Notes: a model not told the origin generated them from the sequence alone. DNA of 64,000 nt from Hyphomicrobiales bacterium (GCA_900465675.1 UBJR01000009.1:62001-126000), one strand, 5' to 3'. Counted from the first letter of the stretch, positions 8,497-17,997 are shown. A program made the numbers and translations.

Positions 8497-8751
8497 ATGG
8501 AAGATCAGAGTGTCGGCTGGATTGCAGCAATTATCATTGGCGGCCTTGCCGGTTGGCTCGCCGAGAAATTCATGAACAGCAACATGGGCGTGTTCATGAA
8601 CATCATTCTGGGCATCATCGGCGCCATCGTTGCCAATTTCATCCTCGGCCTTTTGCATATCCAGCCGCTGGCTGGCTGGCTCGGCTATCTCATCACCGGT
8701 TTCGTTGGTGCTTGCCTGCTTATCGCGATCGGCCGGATGGTCCGGCGCTGA
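8497..8751 (+). CDS. GlsB/YeaQ/YmgE family stress-response membrane protein
   Basis: 84-aa protein with three hydrophobic helices and the glycine-rich pattern GGLAGWLAEKFM...MGVFMNIILGIIGAIVANF typical of the family (also called transglycosylase-associated). These are small inner-membrane stress proteins of unknown mechanism. An AGGAGG ribosome-binding site is 9 bp upstream. A matching EcfG promoter precedes it and a strong terminator (8772-8803) follows. The C-terminus ends in a basic RMVRR tail. Confidence 0.88.
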   Translation: MEDQSVGWIAAIIIGGLAGWLAEKFMNSNMGVFMNIILGIIGAIVANFILGLLHIQPLAGWLGYLITGFVGACLLIAIGRMVRR

Positions 8752-8771
8752 GCGCACGGAATTTGAACGCA

Positions 8772-8803
8772 AAAAAGCCGGGAGTTTTGCTCCCGGCTTT
8801 TTT
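8772..8803. terminator. Bidirectional rho-independent terminator
   Basis: Stem GCCGGGAG (8777-8784) with CTCCCGGC (8790-8797), a 5-nt loop, flanked by six A and six T. It terminates both the glsB-like gene on plus and the DUF883-like gene on minus. Confidence 0.85.
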
Positions 8804-8818
8804 GTTGTCTCGCAATCG

Positions 8819-9100
8819 TTAACGGCGGCTCATCAGCCCGAACACATAGGCAATGCCAGCCGTGACGGCGAGAGCGAAAATCGGTTCCTCGCGCACCTTG
8901 TCGCGCACCTTTTCCGTCATCACCGACGCTTCGTCGGTCACGGCGCTCTTGGCGCCCTGCCCCAAGGCGACGACACTTTCCGAAAGACGGGCCAGATCCT
9001 CGCGCAAGGCTGCGACCTGCGCAGAAAGATCATCGGCGGCGATATCCGCCTTGACGCGCGCGGCTGTCGATTGGGCGGAGGCGGTTTTCAGTTCGGCCAT
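8819..9100 (-). CDS. DUF883/YqjD-ElaB-like membrane-anchored stress protein
   Basis: 93-aa protein: an alanine-rich amphipathic helical body (residues 1-70) and one C-terminal transmembrane helix (about 74-90) ending in MSRR, the arrangement of YqjD/ElaB proteins, which in E. coli anchor to the inner membrane and associate with ribosomes in stationary phase. An EcfG-type promoter lies 32-57 bp upstream, fitting a stationary or stress role. It converges on the glsB-like gene over a shared terminator. Confidence 0.75.
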   Translation of the reverse strand: MAELKTASAQSTAARVKADIAADDLSAQVAALREDLARLSESVVALGQGAKSAVTDEASVMTEKVRDKVREEPIFALAVTAGIAYVFGLMSRR

Positions 9101-9131
9101 TGTCTGCTCCTATTTTTCCGGATGCCGCAAC

Positions 9132-9157
9132 AACGAACTGAGGGCCGGAAAGGTTCC
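9132..9157 (-). promoter_or_regulatory. EcfG/RpoE2-type general-stress promoter
   Basis: On the minus strand GGAAC (9157-9153), 17 bp, CGTT (9135-9132): a full match to the general-stress consensus. It directs the DUF883-like gene whose start is at 9100. Confidence 0.6.
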
Positions 9158-9320
9158 GGTACCGGTGTGCTTTTGTTGCCTGCCGCAAGCACCGGAAATC
9201 CATTCCGGATGCTGTCATGTTTTCGTCGGATAGCGCTTCATTTCCGCCTTACTTTGCTCTAAGGAACGTCGAAAGCTTTGCCCGTGAATGGGCGGAATCT
9301 AATGCGAGGTTTGCGTTTCG

Positions 9321-11213
9321 ATGTTCCATATCCTGAGAAGAGCTGCCCAGACCTGGGTCGCCAAGCTCCTCATGCTTCTCCTGGTCGCGTCTTTCGGCAT
9401 CTGGGGTATTTCCCGTGAGCTCATCGGCGGCGGTTCGAGCACGACAGTCGTTACGGTCGGCGATCAGAAGGTGGACGTCAACGAGTTCCGCCTCGCCTAT
9501 CAGCGACAGGTTGCCAGCCTCAGCCAGCAGTTCGGCATGCGCCTGACCCCGGAGCAGGCCAAGGCGTTCGGCGTCGAGCAGCAGACGATCGCGCAGCTGG
9601 TTGCCGGCGCTTCGCTTGATCAGCTGGCCGCAGACATGAATCTCGGCCTCTCGGAAGACCGCCTTGCCCAGCTGATCGGAGACGATCCGGCTTTCAAGGA
9701 TGTCAGCGGCAAGTTCGACCGTAGCCTCTTCACATCGCGCCTGCGCAATGCGGGCATCCCTGAGGCCGACTATATCAACGAGCGCAGTAAGGTCGCCGTC
9801 CGCAGCCAGATCGTAGATGCCGTCTCCAACGGCTTCAAGGCGCCGGCCGCCCTGGTCGACGCGCTCAAGCTTTACCGCCAGGAAAGCCGCGACATCGACT
9901 ACCTGCTTCTCACCAACGCCAATATCGAACCGATCAAGGCGCCTGCTGACGATGTGCTGTCCAAGTGGTTCGATGGCGTGAAGGCCCGCTACCGCGCGCC
10001 TGAATACCGCAAGGTCGCCTACCTGAAGCTCGAATCGTCTGATATCGCCGACGTCGCGACGGTGACCGACGATCAGATCCGCGAAGATTTCGACAAGCGC
10101 AAGGAAACCTTCCGCACGCCGGAGACGCGTACCGTCGAGCAGCTGACCTTCGCCAACAAGGACCTCGCCGCCGCCGCACAGACGGCGCTGAAGGGCGGCA
10201 CAACCTTCGATCAGCTGGTCACCGACCAGGGCAAGACCGCGACCGACGTACTTCTCGGCGATTTCACCAAGGACAAGGTTCCCGATCAGTCGGTTGCCGA
10301 GGCCGCCTTCGCCGTCACCAAGAATGGCGGCACGACGCCGGTCGTCGATGGCGCCTTCGGTCCGGTCATCCTGCGCATCACTAATATCAAGCCTGAAACC
10401 GTCAAGACGCTCGACGAGGTCAAGGAAGACATCCGCAAGCAGCTGGCGCTGGTCAACGCTTCGCAGGAAGTCATCAACGTTCACGATCACATCGAAGACA
10501 TGCGCAGCGCCGGTCAGTCACTCGAAGATATCGCCAAGGAGCTGAAACTCAAGGCTGTCGTCGTCGATGCGATCGACGCCACCGGTGCAGACAAGGACGG
10601 CAACGAGGTCAAGGACATCCCGTCGAAGCAGCAGCTGCTCGGCGAAGCGTTCAAGACCGAGCCAGGCACCCAGCCGGTCGCACTTGCCCTCGGCAATGAC
10701 GGTTACGTCTGGTTCGATGTCCGCGAAGTCACGCCAGAGCGCGATCGCCCGCTTGCCGAAATTCGCGACAAGGCGGTTGCCGACTGGACGGCAGAACAGC
10801 AGAAGCTGGAACTTGCCAAGAAGGCCGACGAGCTGAAGCAGGAAGCGCAGAAGGGCAAGTCGCTTGCCGATATCGCAGCCCCGCTCGGCATCGCCGTCGA
10901 AAGCAAGAGCGGTGTCAGCCGCACCACCGACGATGCCGTTCTCGGCCGCGGCGGCGTCAGCGCTGCCTTCAGCGGTCCGGCCGACACCGTTGCCAATGCC
11001 GTCGGCGCCGACGCGACCACGCAGATCCTGCTGAAGGTCACCAACGTCAACACCGATCCGACGACCGATGCGCTGAACAACCAGGATGCGCAGATCGCAG
11101 CAGTCGCCAATGCGGCCGGCGATGACATCCTCGACCAGATGGTCACCCTGCTGCAGACGCAGTACAGCGCCTCGATCAACCAGACGCTCGCCGATCAGGC
11201 AACCGTTCGCTAG
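9321..11213 (+). CDS. ppiD: Membrane-anchored peptidylprolyl isomerase/chaperone PpiD
   Basis: 630-aa periplasmic folding factor held by one N-terminal transmembrane helix (about 15-31). It has a SurA-N-type chaperone region (about 35-200), a parvulin-like domain (about 265-365) and a second, degenerate parvulin-like region near 480-580. PpiD sits at the exit of the Sec translocon and helps outer-membrane and periplasmic proteins fold. It heads the cluster ppiD-trpD-trpC-moaC-moeA; trpD begins 15 bp after its stop. Confidence 0.93.
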   Translation: MFHILRRAAQTWVAKLLMLLLVASFGIWGISRELIGGGSSTTVVTVGDQKVDVNEFRLAYQRQVASLSQQFGMRLTPEQAKAFGVEQQTIAQLVAGASLDQLAADMNLGLSEDRLAQLIGDDPAFKDVSGKFDRSLFTSRLRNAGIPEADYINERSKVAVRSQIVDAVSNGFKAPAALVDALKLYRQESRDIDYLLLTNANIEPIKAPADDVLSKWFDGVKARYRAPEYRKVAYLKLESSDIADVATVTDDQIREDFDKRKETFRTPETRTVEQLTFANKDLAAAAQTALKGGTTFDQLVTDQGKTATDVLLGDFTKDKVPDQSVAEAAFAVTKNGGTTPVVDGAFGPVILRITNIKPETVKTLDEVKEDIRKQLALVNASQEVINVHDHIEDMRSAGQSLEDIAKELKLKAVVVDAIDATGADKDGNEVKDIPSKQQLLGEAFKTEPGTQPVALALGNDGYVWFDVREVTPERDRPLAEIRDKAVADWTAEQQKLELAKKADELKQEAQKGKSLADIAAPLGIAVESKSGVSRTTDDAVLGRGGVSAAFSGPADTVANAVGADATTQILLKVTNVNTDPTTDALNNQDAQIAAVANAAGDDILDQMVTLLQTQYSASINQTLADQATVR

Positions 11214-11228
11214 GAGGAGCTTTAGCGC

Positions 11229-12245
11229 ATGACCGATCTGAAGCCGCTTCTGGCCAAGGCCGCAAGCCGCGAGCCCCTGACACGCGACGAGGCTTGCCAG
11301 GCCTTCGACATCCTGATGTCGGGCCACGCGACGCCCTCGCAGATCGGCGGCTTCCTGATGGCGTTGCGCGTGCGCGGCGAGACGGTCGATGAGATCGTCG
11401 GCGCCGCCACGACGATGCGTTCGAAGATGCTGCGCGTCGAAGCGCCCGCCGATGCCATCGATATCGTCGGCACCGGTGGCGACGGCAGCGGCACCTACAA
11501 CATCTCGACACTGGCGGCGTTGATCGTCGCCGGCGCCGGCGTCCCGGTTGCCAAGCATGGCAATCGTGCTCTGAGTTCCAAGTCTGGCGCGTCGGACAGT
11601 CTGGCCGCTCTCGGCGTCAAGCTGGAGATTTCGCCGGAAGTGATTTCGCGCTGCATCGCTGAAGCCGGCGTCGGCTTCATGTTCGCGCAGCAGCATCATT
11701 CGGCCATGCGTCACGTTGGACCCTCGCGCGTCGAACTCGGCACGCGCACGATCTTCAATCTGCTCGGCCCGCTGACCAACCCCGCGGGCGTCCGCCGCCA
11801 GTTGCTGGGCGTCTTTGCCGAGCAATGGGTGCTGCCGCTGGCCGAAGTCATGCGTGATCTCGGCTCCGAAAGCGTCTGGGTCGTCCATGGCGATGGTCTC
11901 GATGAAATTACCACGACCGGCAAGACCACTGTGGCCGCGCTTGAGAATGGCAAGATCCGCAGCTTCGAACTGTCACCTGCCGATTTCGGTGTCTCGCCCT
12001 GCACGCTCTCTGCCCTGAAGGGCGGGGATGGTGTCGTCAATGCTGCGGCACTCCGCGACGTCCTCGGCGGTGCCAGGAATGCCTACCGCGACATCGCGCT
12101 CGCCAATGCCGCCGCCTCGCTCGTCGTCGCCGGCAAGGCCGAGACGATCGCCAAGGGTATGACGCTGGCAAAGGAATCGCTCGATAGCGGCGCAACCGCG
12201 GCCGCGCTCGACAAACTCATCGCCGTTTCCAACGACATCGACTAG
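11229..12245 (+). CDS. trpD: Anthranilate phosphoribosyltransferase
   Basis: Transfers phosphoribose from PRPP to anthranilate, the second step of tryptophan synthesis. The 338-aa protein shows [14 protein letters not shown] (PRPP/diphosphate binding, about residues 79-92) and [15 protein letters not shown] (about 107-121). AGGAG lies 10 bp before the ATG. It is followed 9 bp later by trpC, and preceded closely by ppiD. trpD is separate from trpG here, as is usual in rhizobia where trpE and trpG are fused elsewhere. Confidence 0.97.
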   Translation: MTDLKPLLAKAASREPLTRDEACQAFDILMSGHATPSQIGGFLMALRVRGETVDEIVGAATTMRSKMLRVEAPADAIDIVGTGGDGSGTYNISTLAALIVAGAGVPVAKHGNRALSSKSGASDSLAALGVKLEISPEVISRCIAEAGVGFMFAQQHHSAMRHVGPSRVELGTRTIFNLLGPLTNPAGVRRQLLGVFAEQWVLPLAEVMRDLGSESVWVVHGDGLDEITTTGKTTVAALENGKIRSFELSPADFGVSPCTLSALKGGDGVVNAAALRDVLGGARNAYRDIALANAAASLVVAGKAETIAKGMTLAKESLDSGATAAALDKLIAVSNDID

Positions 12246-12254
12246 GATCGACCG

Positions 12255-13067
12255 ATGACCGATATCCTGAAGAAGATCGAGACTTACAAGCGCGAGGAAA
12301 TCGCCGCCGCCAAGGCCAAGGTCTCGCTCGCCGATCTCAAGGCAATGCAGGCAGGCCAATCGGCGCCGCGCGGCTTTCACAAGGCGCTGGTCGCCAAGCG
12401 CGATGCAGGGCTCTACGGACTGATCGCCGAGATCAAGAAGGCAAGCCCGTCCAAGGGCCTCATCCGCCCGGATTTCGATCCGCCGGCCCTGGCAAAGGCC
12501 TATGAGGACGGTGGGGCTGCCTGCCTGTCCGTGCTGACGGATACGCCAAGCTTTCAGGGCGCACCGGAATTCCTGACAGCGGCGCGTGCTGCCTGCGCGC
12601 TACCGGCGCTGCGCAAGGATTTCATGTTCGAGACCTATCAGGTCCACGAAGCCCGCGCCTGGGGCGCCGACTGCATCCTGCTGATCATGGCCTCGCTGAC
12701 GGACAGCGATGCGGAGCGCCTACAGGACGAAGCCTTTGCGCTCGGTATGGATGTCCTGGTCGAGGTCCACGACGAAGAGGAAACCGAGCGGGCGCTGAAG
12801 CTCTCGTCGCCGCTCCTCGGGATCAACAACCGCAATCTGCGCACATTCGAAGTCAGCCTGACCGTCAGCGAGAAGCTTTCGGCGATGGTGCCTTCAGACA
12901 AGCTGCTGGTCGGCGAGAGCGGTATCTTCACCAATGCTGATTGCAGGCGCCTTCAGGCCTTCAACATCAATACCTTCCTCGTCGGCGAAAGCCTGATGCG
13001 CAAGGATGACGTTACGGCGGCCACCCGCGCGCTTCTCTTCGGCGAAGCGGCAATCGCGGCTGAATGA
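12255..13067 (+). CDS. trpC: Indole-3-glycerol phosphate synthase
   Basis: Closes the indole ring in tryptophan synthesis; a 270-aa TIM barrel without the PRAI (TrpF) fusion found in enterics. Motifs: [10 protein letters not shown] (about 57-66), LRKDFM (about 119-124), GINNRNL (about 193-199) and GESGI near 224. The stop is one base from the moaC start, so the next gene is translationally coupled. Confidence 0.97.
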   Translation: MTDILKKIETYKREEIAAAKAKVSLADLKAMQAGQSAPRGFHKALVAKRDAGLYGLIAEIKKASPSKGLIRPDFDPPALAKAYEDGGAACLSVLTDTPSFQGAPEFLTAARAACALPALRKDFMFETYQVHEARAWGADCILLIMASLTDSDAERLQDEAFALGMDVLVEVHDEEETERALKLSSPLLGINNRNLRTFEVSLTVSEKLSAMVPSDKLLVGESGIFTNADCRRLQAFNINTFLVGESLMRKDDVTAATRALLFGEAAIAAE

Positions 13068-13068
13068 C

Positions 13069-13569
13069 ATGAGCGGCGCCAAGCCCGGCCTTACCCACAT
13101 CGATGCCGCCGGTGAGGCGCATATGGTCGATGTCAGCGGCAAGGCCGAGACCGTGCGCATTGCCACTGCCGAAGGCTATATCCGGATGTCCCAGGAAACT
13201 CTGGCGCTGATCCGCGACGGCAATGCCAGGAAGGGCGACGTCATCGGTACGGCCCGGCTGGCAGGCATCATGGCGGCCAAGCAGACGGCAAACCTCATTC
13301 CGCTCTGCCATCCGCTGATGCTGACCAAGGTCAGTGTCGATATCACCGAAGATGCAGCGCTTCCGGGCCTCAGGGTCACGGCGACGGCGAAGCTGACCGG
13401 CAAGACCGGAGTCGAAATGGAGGCGCTGACCGCCGTGTCGGTCGCCTGCCTGACGATCTACGACATGGCGAAGGCCGCTGACAAGGCGATGGAAATCGGC
13501 GGCGTCAGGCTGCTGGAAAAGTCGGGCGGCAAGTCCGGCGATTTCCGTCACCCGGAGGCGCAATCATGA
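13069..13569 (+). CDS. moaC: Cyclic pyranopterin monophosphate synthase
   Basis: Makes cPMP in the first stage of molybdenum cofactor synthesis. The 166-aa protein has PLCHPL (about 77-82) and the [21 protein letters not shown] block (about 112-131). The ATG at 13069, one base after the trpC stop, is preferred over in-frame starts further upstream inside trpC because it gives the family length. It overlaps moeA by 4 bp (ATGA). Confidence 0.96.
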   Translation: MSGAKPGLTHIDAAGEAHMVDVSGKAETVRIATAEGYIRMSQETLALIRDGNARKGDVIGTARLAGIMAAKQTANLIPLCHPLMLTKVSVDITEDAALPGLRVTATAKLTGKTGVEMEALTAVSVACLTIYDMAKAADKAMEIGGVRLLEKSGGKSGDFRHPEAQS

Positions 13570-14789
13570 GCCTGCTGCCGGTCGAGGAGGCGCAGGCGCG
13601 TCTGCTGGGCAGCGCCTCGCCGATCGCCGATGCGCAGACCGTGCCGCTCGCCGCCGCAGATGGGCGCGTGCTGGCGGGCGATCTTGCTGCACGGCTGACG
13701 CAGCCCCCCTTCAACTCTTCCGCCATGGACGGCTATGCGCTTCGCCGAGCGGATGCGCCCGAGCCGGGTGCCGAACTTCGCGTCATCGGCACTTCGTCGG
13801 CCGGGCATGCATTCGACGGCGCGATTGGTGATGGCGAAGCCGTCCGCATCTTCACCGGTGCCCCTGTGCCTGATAGTGCCGACAGCGTTTTGCTTCAGGA
13901 GGACGCCGAAAAGATCGATGGCGGCATCCGCACCAAGTTTCCGGTTCGCGAAAACCAGCATATCCGCCCGCGGGGGCAGGATTTCCGTGTCGGCGAAACG
14001 GTGCTCACCTCGGGCACTGTCATGGATTTCACGCGGCTGACGGTCGCGGCCGGCATGAACCATGCGGAAATCCCGGTTCTGCGCAAGCCGCTGGTGGCGA
14101 TCCTTGCAACGGGCGATGAACTGCTGGCACCCGGCGGCATGCCCGGCCCTTCGCAGATCGTTGCGTCAAGCGGCTTCGGCATTGCCGCGCTCGTCCGCAA
14201 TGCCGGTGGCGAGGTGCTCGATCTCGGCATCGTGCCGGATGATAGCACAGCCATCACCGAAGCGGTACGCAGGGCCGAAGGCGCCGGCGCCGATGTCATC
14301 GTCACGCTTGGCGGCGCATCGGTCGGCGATCACGACCTCGTGCAGGCAACGCTGATAGCGGCAGGCATGCAGCTCGATTTCTGGCGTATCGCCATGCGTC
14401 CCGGTAAGCCGCTGATGGTCGGAAGTCTCGGCCGGATCCATGTTCTCGGTCTGCCCGGAAATCCGGTCTCAAGCCTGGTCTGCGCCCTGCTATTCCTCGA
14501 ACCACTGCTGCGCAAGCTCGCCTCACTGCCGCCGGTGAAACGCGAGGCGATTGTCGAGGCCGCGGTCGATCTCGCGGCCAACGATCACCGGCAGGATTAT
14601 GTTCGGGCCAGCTTTGAGGTGTTACCGGATGGTGTGCGCCGTGCGCGGCCGTTCGGCAAGCAGGATTCGTCGATGATGAAAATCTTCGCGCAGGCCGATT
14701 GCCTGATCATCCGGCCGCCGAATGCGCCCGCCCTTGAGGCCGGCGCGCCCTGCCCCGTCATGCTGCTGCGGCCGGCGCTTCTGCCCTGA
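13566..14789 (+). CDS. moeA: Molybdopterin molybdenumtransferase
   Basis: Inserts molybdate into adenylylated molybdopterin. The 407-aa protein carries [10 protein letters not shown] (about 52-61), a LATGDEL stretch, and the MoCF-domain motif [12 protein letters not shown] with the PGKP sequence. It overlaps moaC by 4 bp. Its last 32 bases overlap the convergent efflux-pump gene, so there is no intergenic terminator between them. Confidence 0.97.
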   Translation: MSLLPVEEAQARLLGSASPIADAQTVPLAAADGRVLAGDLAARLTQPPFNSSAMDGYALRRADAPEPGAELRVIGTSSAGHAFDGAIGDGEAVRIFTGAPVPDSADSVLLQEDAEKIDGGIRTKFPVRENQHIRPRGQDFRVGETVLTSGTVMDFTRLTVAAGMNHAEIPVLRKPLVAILATGDELLAPGGMPGPSQIVASSGFGIAALVRNAGGEVLDLGIVPDDSTAITEAVRRAEGAGADVIVTLGGASVGDHDLVQATLIAAGMQLDFWRIAMRPGKPLMVGSLGRIHVLGLPGNPVSSLVCALLFLEPLLRKLASLPPVKREAIVEAAVDLAANDHRQDYVRASFEVLPDGVRRARPFGKQDSSMMKIFAQADCLIIRPPNAPALEAGAPCPVMLLRPALLP

Positions 14790-15999
14790 CCCGGCTGGCT
14801 TTCACGCCGATCCAGAAGCAGCTCTGCGCCAACAGGCTGGCGCCGAGAATGACGCTCGCTGCGGCAAAGCCCGGATCGCCGCCAATGCCTGCCAGCGCCG
14901 TACAGACGGCTCCAACGGCCATCTGCGTGGCTCCATAGAGTCCCGAGGCTGAGCCGGTGACCTTCGGATTGACGCTGACGGCAAGCGTCAGCGCATTCGG
15001 CGACGCCACCCCAGCCCCGATCGTATAAACCATGATCGCCGCCATCATCGGCAGCAGGCCGAGCTCGCCGGTTGCCGCCAGCCCGAAGAAGGCGATTGCA
15101 GCCACTATGCTGACGAGATTGGAAACGAGCATCAGCGGCCTCATGGCAATCCTGCCGATCAGCCGCGTGGCGATCATGCTGCCGATCCAATAGCCGAAGA
15201 TCAGCAGCGCGAGGCAGATGCCGACCTCGGTCGCCGGCCGGTGCAATTCGTTGATGACGATGAATGGTGCGGCAGCGGTGAAGGCATACATCGATGTCGT
15301 AGCGCAGCCGCCGCCAATGGCGTAACCGACGAAGGCGGGCGAGCGAAGCAGAGCGAGATAATCGCGGCTCAGCGATTTCATCGATGCTTCCGCATTGCGC
15401 CTGCCGGTTTCCGGCACCATCTTCCAGGTCATCAGCATGTTGAGAACGCCGAGCGCGCATAAAGCGACGAAGATCGACCGCCAGCCGAGTGTCGCGGCCA
15501 GCGCCCCGCCGGCGATCGGCGCCAGGCCGGGACCGACGGTGACCATCAGGTTCATCACCGCCAGCCGTTTTGCCGTGTCGTCAGCCGTCGACGTGTCCCG
15601 GACGATGGCTCTGGCGATCACCAGTCCGGCACATCCGCCAAGCGCCTGAAACAGCCGCGCAACGATCAACGCGTGGACCCCGGGTGCAAACAGCGCGGCG
15701 AACCCCGCCAGCGTGTAAAGCACCAGCCCGCTCATCAGCACGGGCCGCCGTCCATAGCGATCGGAAAGCGGTCCGTAGATCAACTGGCCGACGGCAAGGC
15801 CGAAAATATAGAGACTGACTGTCATCTGCATCTCGCCGATGCTCGCCCCAAGATCTGTGGCGGCTGCAGGCAAGGCAGGCACGAAAATATGCATGGCAAG
15901 CGTGCCGCTGAAGGTAACCAGCGCCAGAAGCCAGACGGGAACGGTCTTGCGGGCAGTCAGCGGTTCGGCGCCGGCCATGCGGCCAGGATGGGAATTCAC
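14758..15999 (-). CDS. Bcr/CflA-family drug efflux MFS transporter
   Basis: 413-aa, 12-helix major facilitator. The loop 2-3 motif GPLSDRYGRRPVL (about 76-88) and the N-terminal pattern GTLAMHIFVPALPA are typical of the Bcr/CflA drug:H+ antiporters (bicyclomycin, chloramphenicol and similar). Translation starts at a GTG that overlaps the stop of the upstream marR-like gene (GTGA), indicating a regulator-pump operon. The drug is not predictable. Confidence 0.88.
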   Translation of the reverse strand: MNSHPGRMAGAEPLTARKTVPVWLLALVTFSGTLAMHIFVPALPAAATDLGASIGEMQMTVSLYIFGLAVGQLIYGPLSDRYGRRPVLMSGLVLYTLAGFAALFAPGVHALIVARLFQALGGCAGLVIARAIVRDTSTADDTAKRLAVMNLMVTVGPGLAPIAGGALAATLGWRSIFVALCALGVLNMLMTWKMVPETGRRNAEASMKSLSRDYLALLRSPAFVGYAIGGGCATTSMYAFTAAAPFIVINELHRPATEVGICLALLIFGYWIGSMIATRLIGRIAMRPLMLVSNLVSIVAAIAFFGLAATGELGLLPMMAAIMVYTIGAGVASPNALTLAVSVNPKVTGSASGLYGATQMAVGAVCTALAGIGGDPGFAAASVILGASLLAQSCFWIGVKASRVRAEAPAAAA

Positions 16000-16454
16000 G
16001 GTGTCGGCTCCTCGCCGTTGCGAGAAAAGATGCTCGAAATATGCTCGAGCACGCGGAAGGCCGTCTCGATGTCGGCCTTGGAGAGATCGGCGAGCGCCTC
16101 TTCGCGGACGCCCTGGGCGATGCGCTCGACATCGATCACGGTATGCCGCCCGGCCTCGGTCAGAACGATCGCCTTGGCGCGCCGGTCCTCGCCCTCCTGA
16201 CGTTCGACGAGGCCAGCCGTTTCCAGATTGTCGATGAGCCGGACGACCGAGGAATTATCGAGCGAAAGTGATGCCGCGAGCGCTCTTTGATGCATCGGTG
16301 CCTCCGAGCGGGAGATCCGCAGCAGCGGCAGCCATGTGGCTTCCGTCAGACCGAAGGGCTGCAGCCGCTGGTCGGCAGCCCGGCGCCACAACCGCGCCGT
16401 CTGCGCCACCAACGCACCGAAGGTGGCGGCAATCTTTTCGTGTTCTGGAGGCAT
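15996..16454 (-). CDS. MarR-family transcriptional regulator
   Basis: 152-aa winged-helix regulator with the MarR recognition region SLSLDNSSVVRLIDNLETAG and wing sequence RQEGEDRRAKAIVLTEAG (about 70-110). It is the first gene of an operon with the MFS pump, with which it overlaps by 4 bp, so it most likely represses its own operon and is relieved by a phenolic or drug ligand. AT-rich inverted repeats lie just upstream of its start. Confidence 0.9.
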   Translation of the reverse strand: MPPEHEKIAATFGALVAQTARLWRRAADQRLQPFGLTEATWLPLLRISRSEAPMHQRALAASLSLDNSSVVRLIDNLETAGLVERQEGEDRRAKAIVLTEAGRHTVIDVERIAQGVREEALADLSKADIETAFRVLEHISSIFSRNGEEPTP

Positions 16455-16458
16455 GAAG

Positions 16459-16493
16459 CGATATCCGATGATATCACAATAAATGACATATCA
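16459..16493. promoter_or_regulatory. Candidate MarR operator
   Basis: Two GATATC palindromes (about 16460-16465 and 16470-16475) and an inverted repeat TGATAT (16469-16474) - ATATCA (16488-16493), all within 40 bp upstream of the marR-like start. AT-rich dyads at this position are the usual operator for MarR autorepression. The boundaries are approximate. Confidence 0.35.
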
Positions 16494-16581
16494 TCTATTT
16501 TTCCGCAAGGCTCATTGATGGCGATTTCCGCGCCGTCGATCGTCCCAAGGGGCGCAGCACACTGACCCGCAAGGCGGGTTT

Positions 16582-16665
16582 TCAGAAGGCGCCTGATGTC
16601 ATGTAGAAGGCTGCGGCCCATGCAATGATTGCCAATAGTCCCAATCCGATAATCAATACCCGCAT
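16582..16665 (-). CDS. 27-aa hydrophobic micro-protein (tentative)
   Basis: Open frame MRVLIIGLGLLAIIAWAAAF..., one membrane segment spanning almost the whole peptide. The ribosome-binding site is weak (GAGA 8 bp upstream). It lies between the MarR operon and the next plus-strand gene. Coding status is uncertain. Confidence 0.3.
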   Translation of the reverse strand: MRVLIIGLGLLAIIAWAAAFYMTSGAF

Positions 16666-16973
16666 GAATATTTCTCTCGTTCTCGGCGGGGATTACGTAG
16701 AGTGACCCGTTTCAGATCAGTAGGATGCAGGTAAAAGCGATGCTTTCGCGCAAAGGTCGTGTCACGGCCGCGTCACGCGACACGCATGCCGTCTTATGGT
16801 TACTTGATGATGAGGCGTCCGATCCGCCTCCGAACCTTCAATTCTATACCCGCCGTCTTGGCGGGTGCCTGATGCAAGTCGGCGGACCTGCGAGGGCAAG
16901 GGCTCGCCTCCTGTTTCGCGTGGCGAGCCCGTTTCTTTCTGCAGCCGTGTTTCGAGGATTTCAGAGTAGAGCA
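16666..16973. other. Intergenic stretch without a supported gene
   Basis: About 300 bases. An in-frame extension of the next gene could start at 16725, but its product there is compositionally unlike a protein and no good ribosome-binding site precedes that start. No clear promoter or terminator was found. Confidence 0.4.
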
Positions 16974-17162
16974 ATGCGTTCGATTAAAGATTCCGATCCC
17001 GATCTCGCCGTGTTCCTGCGGCTCCGCATGCAGGAGATCTTCCTGCGTCTGAAAAGCCAGGGCTGGACCGATGCCGATATCGGCGTTGCACTGGATGAGC
17101 TGGTTGTCCGCTTCGAGCGGAACGGCGAACCTGAGGATATGCGCTTCCGGCTCGCAATGTAG
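16974..17162 (+). CDS. Small hypothetical protein, 62 aa
   Basis: Starts MRSIKDSDPDLAVFLRLRMQ; a soluble, helical, acidic protein with no recognised domain. The internal ATG at 16974 is chosen over an upstream start at 16725 because the residues from here on look like a coherent folded helix-rich protein. It precedes the SDR gene by about 100 bp and may or may not be cotranscribed. Confidence 0.45.
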   Translation: MRSIKDSDPDLAVFLRLRMQEIFLRLKSQGWTDADIGVALDELVVRFERNGEPEDMRFRLAM

Positions 17163-17263
17163 CCGTTGCAGCGCTCGCCTTTGCAAAACCGGAGTGATAT
17201 CAAGGCTGCCATCATATAACGGCGCATCGGCTGGTCCGGTGCGCGTCTGCAATGGAGGCATGC

Positions 17264-17968
17264 ATGTCGGTTGATAAGGTAGCACTGGTGACGGCGGGCG
17301 GTAGCGGCATGGGTGCTGCGGCTGCAAAACGCCTGGCTAAGGACGGCTACAAGGTAGCGATCCTGTCTTCGTCGGGAAAAGGCGAAGAACTCGCCCGGGA
17401 ACTCGGCGGTTTCGGCGTCACCGGCTCGAACCAGTCGAACGACGATCTCCGCAAGCTGGTCGATCGTGCCGTCTCCGAATGGGGCCGCATCGACGTCCTC
17501 GTCAACAGCGCCGGCCACGGCCCGCGCGCGCCGATCCTCGAGATTACCGATGAAGATTGGCATCGCGGCATGGACGTCTACCTGATGAACGTCATCCGCC
17601 CGGCGCGCCTCGTCACGCCGCACATGCAGAAGCAGAAATCCGGCGCCATCATCAACATCTCCACCGCCTGGGCCTTCGAGCCGAGCGCGATGTTCCCGAC
17701 CTCGGCAGTCTTCCGCGCCGGTCTCGCCTCCTTCACGAAGATCTTCGCCGAGACCTATGCCGGTGACAACGTCCGCATGAACAACGTGCTGCCCGGCTGG
17801 ATCGACAGCCTGCCTGCGACGGAAGAGCGCCGCGACAGCGTGCCGATGAAGCGTTACGGCACGAGCGAGGAAATCGCCGCCACCATCGCCTTCCTGGCCT
17901 CCGACGGCGCTGCCTATATCACCGGCCAGAACCTGCGCGTCGACGGCGGCCTGACGCGAGCCGTGTGA
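17264..17968 (+). CDS. SDR-family oxidoreductase
   Basis: Classical short-chain dehydrogenase, 234 aa from this start. TAGGSGMGAAAA replaces the usual TGxxxGIG cofactor-binding motif near the N-terminus, NSAG is seen near residue 84. The catalytic Ser falls in INISTAW, but the expected Y-x-x-x-K is not intact: the position reads SAVFRAGLASF, with Phe-Arg where Tyr is expected and no Lys four residues later. Dehydrogenase activity is therefore doubtful. GGAGG 6 bp before the ATG at 17264 decides this start over the ATG at 17252. Confidence 0.8.
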   Translation: MSVDKVALVTAGGSGMGAAAAKRLAKDGYKVAILSSSGKGEELARELGGFGVTGSNQSNDDLRKLVDRAVSEWGRIDVLVNSAGHGPRAPILEITDEDWHRGMDVYLMNVIRPARLVTPHMQKQKSGAIINISTAWAFEPSAMFPTSAVFRAGLASFTKIFAETYAGDNVRMNNVLPGWIDSLPATEERRDSVPMKRYGTSEEIAATIAFLASDGAAYITGQNLRVDGGLTRAV

Positions 17969-17997
17969 GTTTGCCGAGCGGCGCCCACGGGCGCCGT

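Noticed and set aside
9249..10490. A 413-codon minus-strand frame over ppiD
   Set aside because: Antisense to ppiD, whose domains are complete and in order.
16725..16973. N-terminal extension of the 62-aa gene starting at 16725
   Set aside because: Extension has no good ribosome-binding site and unlikely composition; the internal ATG at 16974 was taken instead.
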